Shown piece after piece: positions 7,596-13,283 of a stretch of DNA of 13,283 bases. Each line of letters opens with the position of its first letter. The stretch's first letter is position 1. Source of the DNA: Sulfuricella sp. (GTDB lineage Bacteria > Pseudomonadota > Gammaproteobacteria > Burkholderiales > Sulfuricellaceae); assembly GCA_019911785.1 (NCBI GenBank), contig JAIOJM010000132.1, forward strand, positions 1-13,283. The letters are read 5' to 3'. The position numbers were made by a program, and so were the translations under genes. The notes below the pieces were generated by a model. It had not been told where the DNA came from, made no database searches, and saw nothing but the letters and a program-made list of their open reading frames with translations.

Positions 7596-8171
7596 ATGCA
7601 ACTCATTCTAGCCTCCACCTCCCCCTACCGGCGGGAACTCCTTTCGCGCCTCAAGCTCCCCTTCGAGGTCTGCTCGCCGGAAGTGGATGAAACACCGCTG
7701 GCCGGTGAAACCCCTGAGCAGACCGCCTATCGCCTGGCAATCGCCAAGGCCAAGGCGCCTGCCAGGGATTTCCCCGATGCCCTGATCATCGGCTCCGATC
7801 AGGTCGCCACGCTCGACGGCCTTCAGCTCGGCAAGCCGCATACCCATGACAACGCGGTCAAGCAGCTCACCATGATGCGAGGCCGTAGCGTGGTGTTCCA
7901 TACCGCGCTGTGCCTGTACAACAGTCGCACCGGCAGCACCCAGGCCCGCACCATCCCGTTCACGGTGTACTTCCGCAAACTGAGCGACGCACAGATCGAA
8001 CACTATTTGGTCAAGGAGCAGCCTTACAACTGTGCCGGCAGCGCCAAATCGGAAGGACTGGGCATCGCCCTGATCGAAAAAATGAGCGGTGATGACCCCA
8101 ACGCATTGATCGGCTTGCCGCTGATCGCCTTGATTGAAATGCTTGAAAACGAAGGCATGCCGGTAATTTAA
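7596..8171 (+). CDS. maf: Maf/YceF-type nucleotide pyrophosphatase
   Basis: This is a 191-aa member of the Maf house-cleaning family. It hydrolyses non-canonical nucleoside triphosphates to monophosphates; the YceF subgroup prefers 7-methyl-GTP. The N-terminal signature [17 protein letters not shown] (residues 3-19), SPEVDE (27-32), IIGSDQVA with catalytic-base candidate Asp68, and [13 protein letters not shown] (79-91) are all present. Assignment to the YceF branch rests on the SPEVDE and SDQVA motifs and on the neighbourhood: in E. coli yceF is likewise divergent from yceD-rpmF, with rluC and rne beyond. The ATG has no good ribosome binding site; it lies 45 nt after pycB and may depend on readthrough from pycAB. 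Its stop codon directly abuts the next ATG. Confidence 0.94.
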   Translation: MQLILASTSPYRRELLSRLKLPFEVCSPEVDETPLAGETPEQTAYRLAIAKAKAPARDFPDALIIGSDQVATLDGLQLGKPHTHDNAVKQLTMMRGRSVVFHTALCLYNSRTGSTQARTIPFTVYFRKLSDAQIEHYLVKEQPYNCAGSAKSEGLGIALIEKMSGDDPNALIGLPLIALIEMLENEGMPVI

Positions 8172-8885
8172 ATGACGATCGGCACCCTCTACCTGATCCC
8201 GACCACGCTGGGAGAAAGCCCGCTTTCTTCAGTCATCCCCGAGCAGGTCCGCAACATTGCGGCGTCGCTAACCGTTTTTGTCGCAGAAAACCCCAAAACC
8301 GCCCGGCAATACCTGAAACAGCTGGAACTTGCCACGCCGCTACAGGACATCGAAATATTCACCCTGGACAAGCACACCAAGCCGGAGCAGCTGGAGCATT
8401 TCCTCCGGCCCGCGCTGGCGGGAAAGGATCTGGGGCTGGTGTCCGAAGCCGGCTGCCCCGCTGTTGCCGATCCCGGCGCGCTGCTGGTGCGGCTGGCACA
8501 CAAGAAAGGGATCAGGGTAGTGCCGCTGGTGGGGCCCTCCTCCATTTTGCTGGCGCTGATGGCATCGGGCATGAACGGACAGGCATTCGCTTTCCACGGC
8601 TATCTGCCGATACAGAAAGCGGAACGCTGCAAGAAGATAGCCGAACTGGAGAAGGAGTCGGCAGCCAGGAACCAGACCCAGATTTTTATCGAAACGCCCT
8701 ACCGCAATCAGGCGCTGCTGGAAGACCTCGTCCAGACCTGCGAACCCGGCACCGAACTGTGCGTCGCCACCGACATCACATTGGTCAGCGAACATATCGA
8801 AACCAGGGCTATCTCGGCGTGGCGCAAGAAGCTGCCTGACATCAGCAAAAGACCGACGATTTTCCTGCTCTATCGTCCGCGCTAA
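8172..8885 (+). CDS. RsmI-like SAM-dependent methyltransferase of unassigned substrate
   Basis: This 237-aa protein belongs to the tetrapyrrole-methylase fold superfamily and resembles the RsmI 16S rRNA ribose methyltransferase (SEAGCPAVADPGALLV at 91-106 and VVPLVGPSSILLALMASG at 116-133 match the SAM-binding core). It differs from true RsmI at the N-terminus (LYLIPTTLGESPL rather than the TPIGNL type), in the segment FHGYLPI (141-147), and in ending at IFLLYRPR. These are traits of a distinct subfamily I recall from Bacteroidetes and Betaproteobacteria, usually annotated only as SAM-dependent methyltransferase. The substrate is unknown to me. Its ATG follows the maf stop codon with no gap, so the two are probably translationally coupled. 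Its stop overlaps that of the convergent rof-like gene by 4 nt. Confidence 0.85.
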   Translation: MTIGTLYLIPTTLGESPLSSVIPEQVRNIAASLTVFVAENPKTARQYLKQLELATPLQDIEIFTLDKHTKPEQLEHFLRPALAGKDLGLVSEAGCPAVADPGALLVRLAHKKGIRVVPLVGPSSILLALMASGMNGQAFAFHGYLPIQKAERCKKIAELEKESAARNQTQIFIETPYRNQALLEDLVQTCEPGTELCVATDITLVSEHIETRAISAWRKKLPDISKRPTIFLLYRPR

Positions 8886-9121
8886 ACCACTTCCTCGAAC
8901 GATAAAATCCGGTCGAGACGGATTTCTTCCGCGCTGCCATCCTCGCGGCGGAATTTCAGCCATTCCGCGCCGTCACGGGTAGCCACATCCAGCGGCATGA
9001 CTTTCTCCACCCTGTGCTGGCCTTCCAACCGGTATTCCAGCTTCAGCGGTATCCGGCGCAAAACGCTGAATTCCAGCCTCTCGTGCTGCATGCAAGCGAT
9101 CGGCAGGTACTCCTGGCCCAT
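8882..9121 (-). CDS. rof: Rof/YaeO-like Rho-binding antiterminator
   Basis: This 79-aa protein resembles E. coli Rof (YaeO), a small protein that binds Rho and blocks its primary RNA-binding site, reducing Rho-dependent termination. The resemblance is by eye: YLPIAC at 5-10 (Rof: YQPINC), HERLEFSVLRRIPLKLEY (13-30, Rof's N-L-E-L-A-C strand region), then a polar beta-rich middle, and EEIRLDRILSF at 65-75 (Rof: RELRLDKITSF). Length also fits. The ATG at 9121 is one nucleotide after the sppA stop (TAGCATG), so re-initiation after sppA is likely; no separate ribosome binding site is seen. The frame is open further upstream to 9289, but that part overlaps sppA and looks non-native. An uncharacterised DUF would be the alternative. 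Confidence 0.82.
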   Translation of the reverse strand: MGQEYLPIACMQHERLEFSVLRRIPLKLEYRLEGQHRVEKVMPLDVATRDGAEWLKFRREDGSAEEIRLDRILSFEEVV

Positions 9122-9122
9122 G

Positions 9123-10064
9123 CTAGCGCAAGCCCATGCTGCCGTTCGCCAACGGATTGACGGCGCTCGCCGTGGCTGCGCCGAAGCGTTTGGCAAAGCG
9201 CTCTGCGATGCCTTCCTGCGGGGTGAAATCGATGATTTCCTCGGCCTTGATGACATCGCGCGCCACATAATCGGCACTGCCGAGGGCATCGGCCAAGCCG
9301 AGCTGGATGCTCCTTTCGCCGCTCCAGAACAGGCCGCTGAACATGTCCGGCGTTTCCTTCAGACGCTTGCCGCGCCCCTGGCGCACCACGGTAATGAATT
9401 GCTGGTGGATTTCATTCAGCATCGTCTGGGCATATTCTTTCTGGCTGGCGCTCACTGGCGAAAAAGGATCGAGGAATCCCTTGTTTTCACCCGCAGTCAT
9501 CAACCGGCGCTCGATGCCCAGCTTTTCCATCGTACCGGTGAAACCGAAGCCATCCATCAGCACACCAATGGAACCGACGATGCTGGCCTTGTCGACAAAT
9601 ATCTTGTCGGCGGCGGCAGCAGCGTAATAGCCGCCCGAGGCACAGATATCCTCCACGACGGCATACAAAGGAATTTGCGGATATTTTGCACGCAGGCGCC
9701 GAATTTCGTCGTTGATGTAGCCGGCCTGAACCGGGCTGCCGCCAGGGCTGTTGATCAGCAGGATGACCCCTTTGGTTCCCTTGTCCTTGAAGGCATCGCG
9801 CAAACCGCCGATCACCCTGTCGGCGTGGGTGTCCCCCCCGGCAGCGATCACGCCGCGCAGTTCCACCAATGCGGTGTGCTTGCCGGTAAGCGGCTTCTCC
9901 CCCTTGTTGAACCAGCCCATCACCGCGAACAGCACGATGAACATGAACACGAGGGTCAGCAGCCGGAAAAAGATCGTCCACTGCCGCGCCCGGCGCTGTT
10001 CCTGCAAGGCTGAAAAGGCCAGTTTCTCCAGGGTCTTCCGCTCCCAGCTCTCGGGGTCAGCCAT
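9123..10064 (-). CDS. sppA: SppA-type S49 signal peptide peptidase (short form)
   Basis: A membrane-anchored S49 serine peptidase that degrades signal peptides and other membrane-embedded fragments. The 313-aa product is the short, single-domain form. One transmembrane segment is visible at about residues 30-51, after a basic cytoplasmic start; the rest should face the periplasm. Motifs are INSPGGS (about 104-110), the nucleophile in CASGGYYAAAAADKI (Ser143), SIVGSIGVL (161-169), and Lys195 in AGENKGF as general base. The 52-residue Ser-Lys distance matches Bacillus SppA. Two in-frame ATGs exist, at 10070 and 10064; GAAAGG ends directly against the first but is 6 nt from the second, so I chose 10064. 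The gene sits between gph and rof. Confidence 0.92.
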   Translation of the reverse strand: MADPESWERKTLEKLAFSALQEQRRARQWTIFFRLLTLVFMFIVLFAVMGWFNKGEKPLTGKHTALVELRGVIAAGGDTHADRVIGGLRDAFKDKGTKGVILLINSPGGSPVQAGYINDEIRRLRAKYPQIPLYAVVEDICASGGYYAAAAADKIFVDKASIVGSIGVLMDGFGFTGTMEKLGIERRLMTAGENKGFLDPFSPVSASQKEYAQTMLNEIHQQFITVVRQGRGKRLKETPDMFSGLFWSGERSIQLGLADALGSADYVARDVIKAEEIIDFTPQEGIAERFAKRFGAATASAVNPLANGSMGLR

Positions 10065-10105
10065 GATCATCCTTTCAATTTGAAGTAGTTATAACTTTAG
10101 CAGTT

Positions 10106-10762
10106 TCAGGCATGATCGCTCAGCCACCGGCTCAGCTCGCCGAAATCATCGGCGCAGACAAGCGGCGACAGCGCCAGCAGACCCTCCCGCGGATGCGCGC
10201 CGTAGCTCACGCCGACTGCGGACACGCCGGCATTGCTGGCCATTTGCAGGTCATGGCTGGTGTCGCCGATCATCAGGGTTTTCGCCTGCGGTACACCGAG
10301 TTCGTCCATGATTTCCAGCAGCATGCCGGGATGAGGTTTGGAAAAGCACTCATCGGCGCAGCGTGAAGTGTGGAAATATTGACCCAGGCCGGTTTGCTCA
10401 AAAACACGATCAAGTCCGCGCCGTCCCTTGCCGGTTGCCACTGCAAGCAGAAACCCCTCTTCATGCAATGTGGCCAGGGTTTCGGCTGCACCGGCAAACA
10501 GAAGAATTTCAGTATCCTGGGAAAGGTAATAATGGCGGTAACGCTCCACCAGCGCCCCGTAATCGGAGTGGGGCAATTCGGGGAACAGGGCGGCAATCGC
10601 CTCGTTCAGGCCCAGGCCGATAATGTGGCGGGCCTCGCTGTCGCCGGGTACCGGCAAGCCGACATCGCGGCTGGCAGCCTGAATGGAAAAGGCAATGGCC
10701 CCGGCCGAATCCATCAGGGTGCCATCCCAGTCGAAAACCAGCAAATCGAATTGTTTCGGCAT
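10106..10762 (-). CDS. HAD-superfamily phosphatase, Gph-like
   Basis: This 218-aa protein is a haloacid-dehalogenase-type phosphatase of the phosphoglycolate phosphatase (Gph)/5'-nucleotidase-like group. All four HAD motifs are visible: nucleophile motif I DWDGT with Asp11 and Asp13, motif II Thr110 in VATGKGRRG, motif III Lys142 in FSKPHP, and motif IV IGDTSHD with Asp167 and Asp171. The region between motifs I and II contains the alpha-helical C1 cap. The true substrate cannot be read from sequence; phosphoglycolate, nucleotides or pyrophosphate are all possible for this family. It starts 8 nt after rluC ends and is followed by sppA after a 41-nt gap. The rluC-HAD-sppA arrangement is familiar from betaproteobacteria. 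Confidence 0.88.
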   Translation of the reverse strand: MPKQFDLLVFDWDGTLMDSAGAIAFSIQAASRDVGLPVPGDSEARHIIGLGLNEAIAALFPELPHSDYGALVERYRHYYLSQDTEILLFAGAAETLATLHEEGFLLAVATGKGRRGLDRVFEQTGLGQYFHTSRCADECFSKPHPGMLLEIMDELGVPQAKTLMIGDTSHDLQMASNAGVSAVGVSYGAHPREGLLALSPLVCADDFGELSRWLSDHA

Positions 10763-10770
10763 GGCCTTAT

Positions 10771-11721
10771 CTACTCCGCATCCAGATGGCGGAGAAACCG
10801 CTCCAGATCTTCCGGCAGAGGCGCCTCCAGGGACAGCTTCTCGCCCGTCAGGGGATGTTTGAGCGCCATCTTGCAGGCGTGCAAGAACATCCGCTTCAAA
10901 CCGCGCTTTTGCAGTGCCTTGTTCAAGGGGAAATCGCCATATTTATCGTCTCCAGCAATCGGGAATCCCAGATGTGACAGATGGACACGAATTTGATGGG
11001 TACGACCTGTTTTGAGTTCCGCTTCAAGCAGACAGAATTCGGGCCAGGATTTTTTCAGGGTAAAGATCGTGTGCGCGCTCTGCCCTTCCTCGTTCACGCT
11101 GACCCGGCGTTCGCCGGAACCGGTCACGTACTTGAGCAGCGGCAACTTCACGCTTTGTTTGACGTTGCGCCATTGCCCCTTAACCAGGGTGAGATAGCGT
11201 TTTTCCGTCTCGCCTTCACGCATTGCACGGTGCAGTTCGACCAGCGCACTGCGTTTCTTCGCCAGCAGCAGGACGCCGGAGGTTTCCCGGTCCAGCCGGT
11301 GCACCAATTCAAGAAACTTGAATTCGGGATGCTCCAGGCGCATCTGCTCGATCACGCCGCGGCTGATGCCGCTGCCGCCATGCACTGCCATGCCGGCCGG
11401 CTTGTTGAGTGCAATCAGAGCATCGTCCTGATACAGGATATGCCGGGAAAGCACCTGTGGCGCAGCGGACTTGGGCTCCCCGTCATCAGCCGGCCTGGAC
11501 GAACGTACCGGCGGAATGCGCAGTACATCACCCACGACCAGGCGGCAGGTGGCATCGACGCGCTTGCTGTTGACGCGCACTTCGCCGCTACGCAGGATGC
11601 GGTAGACATGGCTTTTCGGCACGCCTTTGAGGTGCTTGAACAGGAAGTTATCGATACGCTGGGATTCGCTGCTTTCGTCGATCGTTACCCAGGTCACGGA
11701 TTCTTTGCTTAAATCATTCAA
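10771..11721 (-). CDS. rluC: 23S rRNA pseudouridine synthase RluC
   Basis: RluC isomerises uridines 955, 2504 and 2580 (E. coli numbering) of 23S rRNA to pseudouridine. The product has an N-terminal S4 RNA-binding domain (QRIDNFLFKHLKGVPKSHVY at 21-40, then RILRSGEVRVN) and a catalytic domain with LELVHRLDRETSG, whose catalytic Asp144 has the same number as E. coli RluC. The later KTGRTHQIRVHLSHLGFPI segment is diagnostic of the RluA family. The start at 11721 is TTG; an ATG a few bases downstream is out of frame, and GTG at codon 9 is the alternative. No ribosome binding site precedes the TTG, and a TATAAG hexamer lies 5 nt upstream, hinting at a leaderless start. In E. coli rluC and rne are also divergent. 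Confidence 0.93.
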   Translation of the reverse strand: MNDLSKESVTWVTIDESSESQRIDNFLFKHLKGVPKSHVYRILRSGEVRVNSKRVDATCRLVVGDVLRIPPVRSSRPADDGEPKSAAPQVLSRHILYQDDALIALNKPAGMAVHGGSGISRGVIEQMRLEHPEFKFLELVHRLDRETSGVLLLAKKRSALVELHRAMREGETEKRYLTLVKGQWRNVKQSVKLPLLKYVTGSGERRVSVNEEGQSAHTIFTLKKSWPEFCLLEAELKTGRTHQIRVHLSHLGFPIAGDDKYGDFPLNKALQKRGLKRMFLHACKMALKHPLTGEKLSLEAPLPEDLERFLRHLDAE

Positions 11722-11910
11722 TTTGCTTATACTTGTATATTGCGCTGGAGGAAACGGACGTTAAATTCGCCGTTACCGAGACGATTCATGAACGCCAGGA
11801 TGCGGAATCGGTCGCTACCAGCCTGAAAATCCTGTCGGTTAATTTCGCTCACCACAAGAAAAAGTAGCGATGGTAAACGAATTGCGCGCTCAAAGCACTC
11901 GCAGATTTTC

Positions 11911-11935
11911 AAGTCTCGTTTCAGTAACGGGACTT
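11911..11935 (+). promoter_or_regulatory. Stable hairpin in the rne upstream region
   Basis: AAGTCTCGTT (11911-11920) pairs with AACGGGACTT (11926-11935) across a 5-nt loop, giving ten pairs with one G-T wobble. There is no T-tract after it on either strand, so it is not a typical terminator. If rne transcription starts upstream of it, it would be part of the leader; in E. coli leader hairpins bind RNase E for autoregulation. That role here is inference. Confidence 0.5.
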
Positions 11936-11989
11936 AAAGAACGACAAACTCGCACCTCAGGCTTAATTTTAATCGTAAACAGGTTAATG

Positions 11990-12015
11990 ACTAAATAGTC
12001 AGTCACGTTGAATTT
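11990..12015. repeat. Left copy of imperfect direct repeat flanking palindromic element
   Basis: This copy reads ACTAAATAGTC, then five extra bases (AGTCA), then CGTTGAATTT. The right copy at 12093-12113 reads ACTAGATAGTC directly followed by CGTTAAATTT. Apart from the 5-base difference the two match at 19 of 21 positions. The left copy sits within the quasi-palindrome TGACTAAATAGTCA. The two copies bracket the hairpin repeat at 12022-12069. Confidence 0.55.
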
Positions 12016-12021
12016 CCGGGA

Positions 12022-12069
12022 TGTAGGTCAGGCTTCAGCCTGACATGTCGGGTTAAAATCCGACCTACA
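12022..12069. repeat. Palindromic (REP-like) intergenic repeat with two inner hairpins
   Basis: The outer arms TGTAGGTC (12022-12029) and GACCTACA (12062-12069) are exact inverted copies. Inside are two further hairpins: GTCAGGC/GCCTGAC around TTCA (12027-12044, perfect 7-bp stem) and GTCGG/CCGAC (12047-12064). The whole can form either one long arm or a pair of stems. Elements of the kind GTAGGTCGGGCTTCAGCCCGAC are common dispersed intergenic repeats in proteobacteria; I recognise the type but cannot name the family. Its presence in the rne leader may be incidental or may supply RNA structure. Confidence 0.72.
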
Positions 12070-12092
12070 ATGGCGGCATTTCATGTTGGACC

Positions 12093-12113
12093 ACTAGATA
12101 GTCCGTTAAATTT
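12093..12113. repeat. Right copy of imperfect direct repeat flanking palindromic element
   Basis: The sequence ACTAGATAGTC followed by CGTTAAATTT repeats the left copy at 11990-12015 with two substitutions and without its five extra bases. Its core ACTAGATAGT is itself a short inverted repeat. It lies 67 bp upstream of the rne start codon. Confidence 0.55.
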
Positions 12114-12141
12114 TACGCCAGCCAGTTAGCGCAGCGGTTTG

Positions 12142-12170
12142 TCTCCCCGTGTGATAAAGAGCGCGGGAGA
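12142..12170 (+). promoter_or_regulatory. Hairpin sequestering the rne ribosome binding site
   Basis: The rne Shine-Dalgarno sequence GGGAGA (12165-12170, 9 nt before the ATG) is fully paired with TCTCCC at 12142-12147. The stem continues inward past a bulged C (12148) with GTGT/GCGC (two G-C and two G-T pairs), closing on an 8-nt AT-rich loop GATAAAGA (12153-12160): ten pairs in all. Such a structure should limit ribosome access until it is opened by a protein, cleavage or a competing fold. The link to RNase E autoregulation is inference. Confidence 0.62.
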
Positions 12171-12179
12171 ATATAAAAA

Positions 12180-13283
12180 ATGAAACGCATGTTGTTTAAT
12201 GCAACGCAAGCCGAAGAGCTTCGCGTTGCTATTGTGGACGGTCAAAAGCTCGTTGACCTCGACATTGAATCAGCCGGAAAAGAGCAACGTAAAAGCAATA
12301 TCTACAAGGGTGTCATCACCCGCATCGAGCCCAGTCTCGAAGCCGCCTTCGTGGATTACGGAGCCGAACGTCATGGCTTTCTGCCCTTCAAGGAAGTTTC
12401 CCGTGTTAATTTCCTGCTCCCGGAAGGCGCGGACATTTCCCGCGCCCGCATCCAGGATGTCCTGAAAGAAGGCCAGGAACTCATCGTTCAGGTGGAGAAG
12501 GACGAGCGCGGCAACAAAGGGGCTGCGCTCACCACCTTCATCAGCCTCGCCGGCCGTTATCTGGTACTGATGCCAAACAATCCGCGCGGCGGCGGCGTAT
12601 CCCGCCGTATCGAAGGTGAAGAGCGCAACGAGTTGCGCGACATCATGGCGCAGCTGGATGTTCCCGCCGGCATGAGCATCATCGCGCGCACCGCAGGTAT
12701 CGGACGCACGCAGGAAGAACTGCAGTGGGACCTGAGCTATCTGATGCAGCTATGGCTTGCGATTGAAAGCGCCTCCAAACAGCAAAACGGCGCCTTCCTC
12801 ATCTACCAGGAAGGCAGCCTGGTCATTCGCGCCATCCGCGATCTGTTCCAGCCCGACATCGGCGAAATTCTGATCGACACCGAAGCGATCTACGACCAGG
12901 CCGTGCAGTTCATGAGCCACGTCATGCCCGGCAACGTGAACAAGGTCAAGCTGTACCGGGATGACGTGCCCCTGTTCTCGCGTTTCCAGATCGAGCACCA
13001 GATCGAAACCGCGTTTGCCCGGGAAGTCCCCCTGCCCTCTGGCGGCGCCATCGTCATCGACCATACCGAAGCGCTGGTGTCGGTGGACGTCAACTCGGCC
13101 CGTGCCACCCGTGGCGCGGACATCGAGCAGACCGCATTCAACACCAACCTTGAAGCCGCCGAGGAAGTGGCGCGCCAGTTGCGCCTGCGCGATCTGGGCG
13201 GCCTGGTGGTGATCGATTTCATCGACATGGAAAGCACCCGCAACCAGCGTGAAGTTGAAAACCGCCTGCGTGACGGCCTGCAT
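12180..13283 (+). CDS. rne: Ribonuclease E, N-terminal catalytic part (cut by window edge)
   Basis: RNase E is the main endonuclease for mRNA decay and for rRNA and tRNA processing, and the scaffold of the RNA degradosome at the inner membrane. The first 368 codons are present and match the catalytic half: [20 protein letters not shown] at the start, the S1 RNA-binding domain (about 38-125, [20 protein letters not shown]), the RNase H-like and 5'-sensor regions, and the DNase I-like domain with the magnesium ligands Asp303 ([13 protein letters not shown]) and Asp346 (VVIDFIDM), both at E. coli positions. The start at the ATG of 12180 is set by the conserved N-terminus. The Zn-link cysteines and the C-terminal scaffold, which would separate RNase E from RNase G, lie outside; RluC as divergent neighbour favours rne. 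Confidence 0.95.
   Translation, partial: MKRMLFNATQAEELRVAIVDGQKLVDLDIESAGKEQRKSNIYKGVITRIEPSLEAAFVDYGAERHGFLPFKEVSRVNFLLPEGADISRARIQDVLKEGQELIVQVEKDERGNKGAALTTFISLAGRYLVLMPNNPRGGGVSRRIEGEERNELRDIMAQLDVPAGMSIIARTAGIGRTQEELQWDLSYLMQLWLAIESASKQQNGAFLIYQEGSLVIRAIRDLFQPDIGEILIDTEAIYDQAVQFMSHVMPGNVNKVKLYRDDVPLFSRFQIEHQIETAFAREVPLPSGGAIVIDHTEALVSVDVNSARATRGADIEQTAFNTNLEAAEEVARQLRLRDLGGLVVIDFIDMESTRNQREVENRLRDGLH

Larger units (their letters stand above)
11722..12179. other. Divergent rluC-rne intergenic region (458 bp)
   Basis: This gap between the rluC TTG and the rne ATG contains no gene I can support. From left to right it holds a TATAAG hexamer facing rluC, a 61-codon minus-strand frame (11727-11912) without a good start, a 10-bp-stem hairpin (11911-11935), a quasi-palindrome TGACTAAATAGTCA (11988-12001), a palindromic dispersed-type repeat (12022-12069) between imperfect direct repeats, and a hairpin at the rne ribosome binding site (12142-12170). 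A clear rne promoter could not be picked out by eye. The length fits a long regulatory rne leader like that of E. coli. Confidence 0.6.

Noticed and set aside
9122..9289. Upstream extension of the rof frame
   Set aside because: The added 56 residues lie inside sppA in another frame and are Ser/Arg/Pro-rich, unlike a native N-terminus. The ATG one base after the sppA stop gives the length expected for Rof.
8997..10013. A 338-codon plus-strand frame opposite rof and sppA
   Set aside because: Both genes on the minus strand carry clear family features (S49 Ser/Lys residues; Rof-like ends). The plus-strand frame shows none.
12022..12069. CRISPR repeat or IS terminal repeat
   Set aside because: Only one copy of the palindrome is present, with no spacers and no transposase gene. 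It fits a dispersed intergenic palindrome.

Overview
The window reads as the chromosome of a betaproteobacterium. A member of the Nitrosomonadales (Gallionella/Sulfuricella-like) is my best guess, from protein style and gene order rather than from any search. It is moderately GC-rich, densely packed and almost entirely housekeeping. I see no insertion sequence, phage gene, CRISPR array, tRNA or rRNA.

Layout, left to right. (1) 1-4106, minus strand: a fatty-acid and phospholipid operon that reads yceD-rpmF-plsX-fabH-fabD-fabG, with fabG cut by the left edge. (2) 4107-4230: a 124-bp divergent promoter region, with a near-consensus sigma-70 promoter for yceD placed so close to the ATG that the transcript should be almost leaderless. 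(3) 4231-7550, plus strand: pycA-pycB, the two subunits of a biotin-dependent pyruvate carboxylase. (4) 7596-8885, plus: maf/yceF (nucleotide house-cleaning pyrophosphatase), directly abutted by an RsmI-like SAM methyltransferase of unassigned substrate. (5) 8882-11721, minus: rluC, a Gph-like HAD phosphatase, sppA (short S49 peptidase) and a small Rof/YaeO-like Rho-inhibitor gene. (6) 11722-12179: a 458-bp divergent intergenic region with several hairpins, a palindromic dispersed-type repeat between imperfect direct repeats, and a hairpin that buries the rne ribosome binding site. (7) 12180 to the right edge, plus: the N-terminal 368 codons of rne (RNase E).

The backbone rne<>rluC ... maf<>yceD-rpmF-plsX-fabHDG has the same order and relative orientations as in Escherichia coli. 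Here two blocks are interpolated: pycAB between yceD and maf, and the methyltransferase plus rof-sppA-gph between maf and rluC.

Functionally the window links acyl-chain initiation (PlsX, FabH, FabD, FabG), CO2 fixation into oxaloacetate (PycAB), ribosome parts and rRNA modification (L32, YceD, RluC), nucleotide and phosphometabolite clean-up (Maf, HAD phosphatase), and RNA fate (RNase E, Rof against Rho). The most interesting items are regulatory: the near-leaderless yceD promoter, the SD-sequestering hairpin and duplicated elements in the rne leader, the Rof-like gene, and the maf-methyltransferase pair. I did not find a convincing wholly new system.
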